From contig DASRJX010000266.1 of the NCBI GenBank assembly GCA_035649235.1, positions 1 to 5,549 of the forward strand: a stretch of DNA of 5,549 bases, in the 5' to 3' direction. The stretch comes from DASRJX01 sp035649235. Lineage in GTDB: Bacteria > Acidobacteriota > Polarisedimenticolia > Gp22-AA2. Below, piece after piece: positions 1-5,168 of this stretch (position 1 is the first letter of the stretch; each line of letters starts with the position of its first letter). The translations under genes and the position numbers were made by a program. A model generated the notes under the pieces. That model was not told the DNA's origin. It was given only the letters and a program-made list of their open reading frames with translations, and searched no databases.

Positions 1-977
1 ATGCCGCCCAGGCTCTCGGCCAACGCGCACAGGCGCAGGCTGTCGAAGAAGCACCGGACGTCGACCGCGGGTCCGAGGACGAAGGAGATCATGCCGCCGT
101 AGCCGGTCGCCTGGCGCGACGCAAGGGCGTGCTGCGGGTGGGTCTTGAGTCCGGGGTACAGGACGCGGGACACCTTGGGATTCCGCGACAGGGCCTCCGC
201 CACCGCCCGGCCGTTCGCGTCGTGGGCGCGCATCCTGAGCGGCAGCGTCTTGATGCCCCGCAGGACGAGCCACGAATCGAACGGGGAGAGGATGGCACCC
301 GCCGAGTTCTGCACGAACTTGATGCGCTCAGCATGCTCCGCCCGCGCCAGGATCACCGCGCCACCGACGCTGTCCGAGTGGCCGTTAAGGTATTTCGTGG
401 TGCTGTGGACGACGATGTCGGCCCCGAGCCGCAGCGGGCGCTGGTAGACCGGCGTCAGGAAGGTGTTGTCGACGACGCTGACGAGGCCGCGCCCGCGGCA
501 CAGGGTCGCCACCGCCTCGATGTCGCTGAGGACCATGATGGGGTTGGTCGGCGTCTCGATGTACACCATGCGGGTCTCGGGGCGCAGCGCCCGCTCGACC
601 TCCTCCAGGCGCGAGGTGTCGACGTAGGTGAAGCGCAGACCGAAGTCCTCGAGAACGCGCGAGAACAGCCGGTACGTGCCACCGTAGACGTTGTCTCCGA
701 CGATCACGTGGTCGCCCGTCTTGAGCAGCGTCATGACGGTGTGGATCGCCGACATGCCCGAGGCGAAGGCGTAGGCGGCGCGGCCCCCCTCGAGCGCCGC
801 CAGGTTCTCCTCCAGGGCGGAGCGCGTCGGGTTGATGGTGCGGGCGTAGTCGTACCCCTTGCCGCGGCCCAGCCCTTCGTAGGCGTAGGTCGAGGTCTGG
901 TAGATCGGCGTCATGACGGCGCCGGTCGTCGGATCCGGTCGGACGCCGGCATGGATGGCGTCGGTCGAGATTCCCAT
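1..977 (-). CDS. Trans-sulfuration PLP enzyme (cystathionine gamma-synthase/lyase family), C-terminus cut by window edge
   Basis: Cytosolic PLP enzyme of the Cys/Met metabolism family, acting on cystathionine, homoserine esters or related sulfur amino acids. 325 complete codons are present and the frame is open to base 1; family members are usually about 380-400 residues, so roughly the last 60 are missing. The N-terminus (AIHAG near residue 7, TGAVMTPIYQTSTY at 18-31) is typical. Cofactor residues are all visible: Y44-x-R46 (phosphate contact from the neighbouring subunit), Y98 in DNVYGGTY (ring stacking), D170 in VVDNTF (pyridine nitrogen) and K195 in STTKYLNGH (Schiff-base lysine). The fragment stops within the conserved LAESLGG motif. 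The start at 977 is supported by GAGGTGA a few bases upstream. Residue 48 is Ile (RTINPTR), where many relatives have Gly. Synthase, gamma-lyase and methionine gamma-lyase cannot be separated from this fragment, so no symbol is given. The family call is very secure; the reaction is not. Confidence 0.95.
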   Translation of the reverse strand, partial: MGISTDAIHAGVRPDPTTGAVMTPIYQTSTYAYEGLGRGKGYDYARTINPTRSALEENLAALEGGRAAYAFASGMSAIHTVMTLLKTGDHVIVGDNVYGGTYRLFSRVLEDFGLRFTYVDTSRLEEVERALRPETRMVYIETPTNPIMVLSDIEAVATLCRGRGLVSVVDNTFLTPVYQRPLRLGADIVVHSTTKYLNGHSDSVGGAVILARAEHAERIKFVQNSAGAILSPFDSWLVLRGIKTLPLRMRAHDANGRAVAEALSRNPKVSRVLYPGLKTHPQHALASRQATGYGGMISFVLGPAVDVRCFFDSLRLCALAESLGG

Positions 978-981
978 CGCG

Positions 982-989
982 TCACCTCT
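982..989 (-). promoter_or_regulatory. Ribosome binding site of the PLP-enzyme gene
   Basis: Minus-strand AGAGGTGA lies 4 nt before the ATG at 977, which puts the GAGG core 7 nt from the start codon. It is a good Shine-Dalgarno match and fixes the start. Confidence 0.75.
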
Positions 990-1025
990 CGGGCGCCGGC
1001 AGCCGCGGCGGTCGGCGAGAGGCGC

Positions 1026-1031
1026 ATGATA
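1026..1031 (-). promoter_or_regulatory. Possible -10 box (TATCAT) in the gap before the PLP-enzyme gene
   Basis: The 125-nt gap 978-1102 separates the PLP-enzyme gene from the stop of the membrane protein gene upstream. Minus-strand TATCAT matches the sigma70 -10 consensus at 5 of 6 positions and lies about 50 nt before the start codon. At a 17-nt spacing there is no recognisable -35 hexamer (GCGCAG), so this is weak; read-through from the upstream gene is an alternative. The rest of the gap is GC-rich, with no riboswitch or T-tract terminator that I can recognise. Confidence 0.25.
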
Positions 1032-1102
1032 GCCCGAAACAACCACGCCTGCGCGGGGGGACGGCTCCAGCCTGTGGGCAGCGCGGCGGGCTGCGGCTCT
1101 GC

Positions 1103-3736
1103 CTAGCGATCGCCCCGAAGCCGGCGCAGGTAGGGGCTTTCCTCGAGGGTCCGGGCCATGGAAGCGGGATCGAGGGCCGACCTCCAGGCCGGAGGCAGGC
1201 GGGCGGCGCCCGGCGCGTCGACGGCCGGTTGCGACCTCGAATAGAAGGCGCTCATGATGCCGAGATAGGTCCGCAGATCGGCCACCTCCGCGGCCGCCCC
1301 GTTCTCCGCGAAGCAGCGCGGGCACCAGACCGACACCCTGGAGACGTCGAACAGGTCCGCCGGTATGCCGGTCCGGGGGCGGTAGATCCGGCCGTACTCG
1401 ATGAGCGGGAGATCGTCGGTCAGGGGGCCGCTCCTGGCCGTTGCCGCCAGCAGATGCCTGGCGTCGGCGGCGAAGGCGCCGAAGATCTCGGTCGGCGACC
1501 CCATCTGGATGCGACGGAGGTCGTCGCGCACCTGCGGCTCCGCCGCGAGCCGCCGCTCGAGGGCGGCCGGATCGAGCTCGATCGGGCGATCCTTGCGGCC
1601 GACCAGGATGAAGTTGCCGGCGTCGCCGTTGAGCAGGAGCGAGCCGGGAAACACGTCGATGAAGGCGCGGATCATCGATCGGACCGTCTCGGGCGGGACC
1701 TGGGGGACCGGCAGCCACTGGCTCAGGAACCCGCCCGGTCGCAGCCGGGATCGGGCCAGGGCATAGAACTCCTCGGAGTAGAGGGACGCCACTCCGGAGA
1801 AGTTGATGGGCGGCGGCTCCAGGGTGATCAGGTCGTAGCGTCCCTCGGCCTGCATCTTGAGGTGGTGCCGCCCGTCGTTGACGAACACGGAGACGCGGGG
1901 ATCGTGCAGCACGCGCCCGTTGGTGGCAGAGAAGAAGTCAGCCTGCTCGAGCACGTGGCGGGAGATGTCGACCACCTCGATCCTGCGCAGCGATCGGTGC
2001 AGCGAGGCGGCGTGAGCGGTGTTCCCGACGCCGAAGCAGATGACCAGGACGCTTTCGGGCGCGTCGTCGTGGAGGAGCGGGAGGTGGACGAAGGCGCGCA
2101 TGTAGCGCTGCTCTCCGGGCGCCGTCGAGGACATCGGGTGGCCGTTGGTGTAGAGCGTCCTCCCCTGGCCGGGCACGTCGAGGATCAGGATCGACTCCAG
2201 GGTGCCCTCGCTCGTCGCCACGAGGAACGGCGGTCGGAGGGCGTCCCGGACCGCGGGGCGGGCGGCGGCGCGGAAGCTTCTCAGGAGGAGGCCGTCGCCT
2301 GGCATGCGGCTCCAGGCCGCGAGGGCGACGATCGCCACGCCCATGCCGCAGACCAGGGCGAGGGCCGGCCTGCGGCGGTCGCGCTGCCCCAAGGGCTCCC
2401 GTCGCGCGGCGACGGCGACGGGTACGAGCGAAAGGAGAACGCCGATCATCAGCGCGAAGAGGCTCCACTTCATGCCTAGCGCCGGAAGCAGGAGGAACCC
2501 GGTCGCGGTCGATCCGGTCACAGAGCCCGCCGCGTTCGCGAGGTAGAGCCATCCGGCGCGCCTGCCGACCGACCCCTCGCGGTCCTGCACCATGGCGTTG
2601 GCGAGCGGATAGGCGGCGCCCATGAAGAAGGACGGCAGACCGACGACCTCGACGATCGCGGCGAGGTGAATGCTCATCTCGGCGAGCAGGCCGATGCCCA
2701 ACGGAGACGACGTCAGCCGCTCCCGGACCAGGTTCTGGACGGCTCCCAGATCGAACAGCCAGAGCGAGGCGAGGGTCGAGAGGGCGAGGGCGATCTGCGT
2801 CCCCGCGAACCACACCGCCGGGGCTCCGAACCGGTCCGACGCGTACCCTCCCGCCATCGACCCGAGCCAGATTCCGACCAGGACCACGGCCAGAAGCAGG
2901 GAGAAGACCAGCCGGTACTGTCCCAGAGCGCTCGTCAGGAACCGGAACCACAGGATCTCCGTGCCCATGGCGGCGAAGCCCGTCAGGATGAGCGCCGCGG
3001 CAGCCGCCCAGAGAGGGGATGCGGCACGGGGACGCTTCGCCCTGGCGGCGGCGCCGCGGGCCGCGGGGCCGCGGCCCTCCGTCCGCCGCCCGCGCGCGAG
3101 GAGCCAGAACCCGCCGGCCGCCGCGATCAAATCGAGACCGGCCGCGAGGATCTGCGTGCTCCCGATCCCCAGCCGGGGGATCCAGACCACGTCGACCAGC
3201 AGGCAGCCGCAGGCGGCGCCGGCCGTGTTGAGCCCGTACAGGAGCCCCACACGCCAGCCGGTGCGGTCGATCTCGGTGCCGACGACGAAGCGCAGGAGCA
3301 GCGTGAGCGTCGCGCCCATCAGGAGCGTGGCGGGAAGGATGAGGCCGGCGGCCACGCCGTAGCGAATGAGATGGGACGCGACCGTCAGGTCGTAGAAGCC
3401 GGCGGCTCCGGCGCGATAGGACGAGAAGGCCGATGACACGTCCTGAAGCCGGGGCAACACCCAGGCGATCCAGAGTGCCAAGGCGGCGATCCCGGACTCG
3501 CACACGGCGTAGAGTCTCAGCACCGCGAGCGGGTCGCGCCCGTGGACCCGGTCGGCGACGACGCCGCCGAGACAGCCTCCCAGGCCCAGCCCTCCCAGGA
3601 ACACGCCCGTCACGAGGGCCGCCGAGTGGATCGTGTTGCCGAAGATCAGGCCGAACTCGCGCACCCAGACGACTTCGAGGAGCAGGCCGGCCATTCCCGA
3701 CAGGAAGAAGATCGGCAGGATGATGGGAAGGTGCAT
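1103..3736 (-). CDS. Fused MFS-like membrane protein / spermidine-synthase-like protein
   Basis: An 877-residue inner-membrane protein with two parts. Residues 1-476 hold about 12-13 hydrophobic segments in two homologous halves (first half from about residue 5, second from about 241) joined by an Arg/Ala-rich linker at 215-240. Residues about 485-790 form a Rossmann-type domain of the spermidine synthase (SpeE) family: TLYTNGHPMSST and RYMRAFVHLPLL (about 527-555), FGVGNTAH (568-575, in place of GGGDGG), IEVVDIS with D590, VNDGRHHL (619-626), YDLITLEPPP (634-643), LYSEEFYAL and RPGGFLSQWLP. A tail of about 88 residues, with CPRC at 805-808, follows. The layout matches predicted spermidine synthases with an N-terminal membrane domain (COG4262-like). 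The SpeE catalytic aspartates are replaced (N572, E640), so polyamine synthesis is doubtful; substrate and role are unknown. ATG 3736 is the first start after an in-frame TAA; its Shine-Dalgarno is weak. An uninterrupted, well-conserved frame supports a functional gene. Confidence 0.93.
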   Translation of the reverse strand: MHLPIILPIFFLSGMAGLLLEVVWVREFGLIFGNTIHSAALVTGVFLGGLGLGGCLGGVVADRVHGRDPLAVLRLYAVCESGIAALALWIAWVLPRLQDVSSAFSSYRAGAAGFYDLTVASHLIRYGVAAGLILPATLLMGATLTLLLRFVVGTEIDRTGWRVGLLYGLNTAGAACGCLLVDVVWIPRLGIGSTQILAAGLDLIAAAGGFWLLARGRRTEGRGPAARGAAARAKRPRAASPLWAAAAALILTGFAAMGTEILWFRFLTSALGQYRLVFSLLLAVVLVGIWLGSMAGGYASDRFGAPAVWFAGTQIALALSTLASLWLFDLGAVQNLVRERLTSSPLGIGLLAEMSIHLAAIVEVVGLPSFFMGAAYPLANAMVQDREGSVGRRAGWLYLANAAGSVTGSTATGFLLLPALGMKWSLFALMIGVLLSLVPVAVAARREPLGQRDRRRPALALVCGMGVAIVALAAWSRMPGDGLLLRSFRAAARPAVRDALRPPFLVATSEGTLESILILDVPGQGRTLYTNGHPMSSTAPGEQRYMRAFVHLPLLHDDAPESVLVICFGVGNTAHAASLHRSLRRIEVVDISRHVLEQADFFSATNGRVLHDPRVSVFVNDGRHHLKMQAEGRYDLITLEPPPINFSGVASLYSEEFYALARSRLRPGGFLSQWLPVPQVPPETVRSMIRAFIDVFPGSLLLNGDAGNFILVGRKDRPIELDPAALERRLAAEPQVRDDLRRIQMGSPTEIFGAFAADARHLLAATARSGPLTDDLPLIEYGRIYRPRTGIPADLFDVSRVSVWCPRCFAENGAAAEVADLRTYLGIMSAFYSRSQPAVDAPGAARLPPAWRSALDPASMARTLEESPYLRRLRGDR

Positions 3737-3786
3737 CGGGAGTGAGCCATCCGCCCCCGGCGCGGGCGCCGGCGATGAGCGGGCGG

Positions 3787-3792
3787 ATTATA
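3787..3792 (-). promoter_or_regulatory. Candidate -10 promoter element (TATAAT) of the membrane/spermidine-synthase-like gene
   Basis: A perfect TATAAT on the minus strand, 50 nt before the start codon at 3736, in a 155-nt gap of otherwise GC-rich sequence. A perfect AT-only hexamer is unlikely by chance here. No TTGACA-like -35 is seen at 16-18 nt spacing; that position is occupied by the inverted repeat at 3809-3822, so an activator-dependent promoter is possible. Confidence 0.45.
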
Positions 3793-3808
3793 CGACTCCT
3801 TCGCCGCT

Positions 3809-3822
3809 GCCCCGAGCGGGGC
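3809..3822. repeat. 14-bp inverted repeat overlapping the expected -35 position
   Basis: Plus-strand GCCCCG-AG-CGGGGC has perfect 6-bp arms around a 2-nt centre. It lies 16 nt upstream of the TATAAT at 3787-3792, where a -35 box would be, and about 70 nt past the stop of the exported-protein gene. It has no T-run, so it is a poor intrinsic terminator. An operator is possible, but GC-rich palindromes arise easily in such DNA. Confidence 0.3.
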
Positions 3823-3891
3823 GGAGAGTGGTACGACGTCGGAGAGGTCCCGTGAGGCGGAGTCGAGTTCGCGCCGGCCGGCGGGCCTGCG

Positions 3892-4584
3892 TCAGTGATT
3901 CTTGGGCGGTTTCCCCTGACCGTGGCCGTGTTCCTTGCCGTGATCCTGTCGCTGCCCCTTCGACGCGCCGCTCTTCGCCGGGCCCGCACCCGCCGGCCGG
4001 CCCTTGTTCGCCGCGTACCGCTCCACGCTGACGCCGTGCTGGCGCTGGCCGACGATGGAATAAGGGCTGACGCGGTAGTAGGACGATGCGATCTGCAGCT
4101 TGGCGAGATCGACCACCTGCGCGTCCGAGAGCGTGAACCGCCTCTTGTCGGGCCGGCCGCCGTGTTTCTTCCAGTAGCCCCAGGCGTTGCCGTACGGAGG
4201 CCCGGGGTCGCGATCCATGCCGACGAACAGGACTTCGGGTGACAGGCGCAGCTCGAACAGGATGTCCGTCCAGGTGAGACCGCGCAGGCGCATCGCCAGC
4301 ACGGCGTCCGGCGATCGGCGGGACGAAGAGGCCAGGAGCATGATGACCGGATAGTCATCCGCAGGACGCGGACAGCGCTTCACGACCGCGACCGAAACCT
4401 GCGAGGGCGCGGGGTAACGCTCGTTGGTGAGGTTCAGGAAGAAGCGGGAATCGTCGCCGACGTTGAGCCCCAGCGTCACGTCGTAAAACGCATCACCTGC
4501 CAGGGCCGGTCCGGAGAGCGCGAGGATCAGGGCGGCCGCCGCGGCGCAGCGCGCCGGTGAAGACAGGAGCCTGGACAGCGTCAT
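3892..4584 (-). CDS. Exported protein of unknown function with Lys/His/Gly-rich C-terminal tail
   Basis: A 230-residue protein with a clear Sec signal peptide: basic start (R5, R12), hydrophobic core about 14-24, and cleavage likely after ALA at 27-29. The mature protein has a beta-rich start (DAFYDVTLGLNVGDDSRFFL, 31-50), then a helical segment (about 75-122) with MRLRGLTWTDILFELRLSPE, a GPPYGNAWGYWKKH motif (128-141), and LSDAQVVDLAKLQIASSYY (152-170) followed by a further conserved-looking stretch to about 190. I recall similar uncharacterised secreted proteins with a PYGxAxGYW motif in Acidobacteria and Deltaproteobacteria, but cannot name a family. The last 35 or so residues are low-complexity, rich in K, G, Q and H (about 195-230). 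Only C13 (in the signal peptide) and C71 are cysteines, so structural disulfides are unlikely. The start at 4584 has a strong ribosome binding site and a promoter upstream, so it is probably its own transcription unit. No function is assigned. Confidence 0.85.
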   Translation of the reverse strand: MTLSRLLSSPARCAAAAALILALSGPALAGDAFYDVTLGLNVGDDSRFFLNLTNERYPAPSQVSVAVVKRCPRPADDYPVIMLLASSSRRSPDAVLAMRLRGLTWTDILFELRLSPEVLFVGMDRDPGPPYGNAWGYWKKHGGRPDKRRFTLSDAQVVDLAKLQIASSYYRVSPYSIVGQRQHGVSVERYAANKGRPAGAGPAKSGASKGQRQDHGKEHGHGQGKPPKNH

Positions 4585-4588
4585 GGGT

Positions 4589-4596
4589 CCCTCCCC
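4589..4596 (-). promoter_or_regulatory. Ribosome binding site of the exported-protein gene
   Basis: Minus-strand GGGGAGGG contains a full GGAGG core 5 nt before the ATG at 4584. It is the strongest Shine-Dalgarno in the window and confirms the start at the signal peptide. Confidence 0.8.
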
Positions 4597-4628
4597 GGAG
4601 CATCCGTGTCGATTCCGGTTCCCGGCCG

Positions 4629-4657
4629 AATATAGGGTCGGTGTCCGGAGCCGGCAA
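4629..4657 (-). promoter_or_regulatory. Candidate sigma70-type promoter for the exported-protein gene
   Basis: On the minus strand, TTGCCG (4657-4652, 4 of 6 to TTGACA) and TATATT (4634-4629, 5 of 6 to TATAAT) are separated by exactly 17 nt. The predicted transcription start is near 4622, giving a leader of about 38 nt to the ATG at 4584. It lies in the 117-nt gap after the 4702 gene. It is the best promoter candidate in the window, but rests on sequence match alone. Confidence 0.55.
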
Positions 4658-4662
4658 TGACA

Positions 4663-4675
4663 CTCTCGCTGAGAG
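4663..4675. repeat. Short inverted repeat after the 4702 gene
   Basis: CTCTC-GCT-GAGAG forms a 5-bp stem with a 3-nt loop, 27 nt past the stop of the 4702-5154 gene. It is not followed by a T-run on the minus strand (TGTCATTGCC follows), so it is at best a weak terminator or pause site just upstream of the promoter candidate at 4629-4657. Confidence 0.25.
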
Positions 4676-4701
4676 AGGGGAGGGGCCCGTGCGAGGAAGG
4701 C

Positions 4702-5154
4702 CTAGCGGGTCTGGAGCGCTACCTGGAACTGGGCGGCCGCCTCCAGTCGCTCGGTGACGTGATCGAAATCGATGGTGAACTCGGCGGTGTCTCCAGGGTC
4801 GATCGTGCCGACCTTGGTGCCGCTCGTGCCGGCGCCGAGCAGCTTCCCGTCGCCGTCGAAGACCGCCACGACCACGCCCACCGACACCTGGTTCGTCGAG
4901 GCGTTCGCCACCTTGATCACGGCCTTGTAACGCGTCTTGAAACCGAGCATGGTCGAGGGCCAGTCGAAGCGGATGACATCCGTGCGCACCTCGGCGACCG
5001 CCAGATCGAGCGCCAGCCAGCGGTTGCCTTCGAAGCGGTAGCGGGCGGAGTTGACGCCGGCGCCCAGAGGCTGGGCGGCGGCCAAAAGGGAAAGCAGGAT
5101 TGCGGCCGCGAGCCGAGGCCGCTTCGCCGGCGAGGGAGCGGGAGCCCATGTCAT
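4702..5154 (-). CDS. Small exported beta-sandwich-like protein of unknown function
   Basis: A 150-residue protein with a signal peptide: basic K11-R12-R14, hydrophobic core about 15-28, cleavage likely after LGA near residue 32. The mature part of about 118 residues reads as alternating beta strands: YRFEGNRWLALDLAVAEVRTD, TRYKAVIKVANAST, VSVGVVVAVFDGDGKLLGAG, then TIDPGDTAEFTIDF near the end. A strand with an Asn-containing turn, an aliphatic strand ending in FDGDGKLL, and a PGDTAEF strand resemble FxLyD or DUF3426-type Ig-like domains; this is inferred from pattern and the exact family is uncertain. There are no cysteines and no obvious catalytic residues, so an envelope or periplasmic binding or structural role is more likely than an enzyme. 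It starts 12 nt after the stop of the 5167 gene, and its Shine-Dalgarno (GAGGTGG) overlaps that stop, pointing to an operon with translational coupling. Confidence 0.85.
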   Translation of the reverse strand: MTWAPAPSPAKRPRLAAAILLSLLAAAQPLGAGVNSARYRFEGNRWLALDLAVAEVRTDVIRFDWPSTMLGFKTRYKAVIKVANASTNQVSVGVVVAVFDGDGKLLGAGTSGTKVGTIDPGDTAEFTIDFDHVTERLEAAAQFQVALQTR

Positions 5155-5159
5155 CTTCG

Positions 5160-5168
5160 GTCCACCTC
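5160..5168 (-). promoter_or_regulatory. Ribosome binding site overlapping the upstream stop codon
   Basis: Minus-strand TGAGGTGGA includes the TGA stop of the preceding gene (5169-5167) and a GAGGTGG Shine-Dalgarno about 6 nt before the ATG at 5154. The overlap suggests the second gene is translated by coupling to the first. Confidence 0.6.

Noticed and set aside
978..1102. Possible SAM riboswitch before the sulfur-metabolism gene
   Set aside because: The gap is only 125 nt, partly occupied by the candidate -10 and ribosome binding site, and I could not find the conserved core of a SAM-I or SAM-II type leader.
1077..1103. GC-rich inverted repeat (GGCAG/CTGCC) just past the stop of the membrane protein gene
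   Set aside because: The loop is long, alternative short pairings compete, and no T-run follows on the minus strand, so it is not a supportable intrinsic terminator.
129..1106. Plus-strand open frame of 325 codons opposite the PLP enzyme
   Set aside because: The minus strand carries every catalytic residue of a known enzyme family here; the plus frame has no recognisable domain.
1229..2479. Plus-strand open frame of 416 codons
   Set aside because: It lies antisense inside the spermidine-synthase-like domain, with a composition rich in Arg, Gly, Asp and Glu and no motif; it is a codon-bias shadow.
3873..3882. GCCGGCCGGC palindrome just past the stop of the 3892 gene
   Set aside because: It is a simple GC repeat with no T tract; such palindromes are expected by chance at this base composition.
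1938..4358. A very long open frame (806 codons) on the minus strand overlapping two genes
   Set aside because: It is an alternative frame across the membrane protein gene and part of the 3892 gene. Its product is almost pure Arg/Pro/Gly/Ala with no domains, whereas the other frames give recognisable proteins with a signal peptide and motifs. Long empty frames are common in GC-rich DNA.
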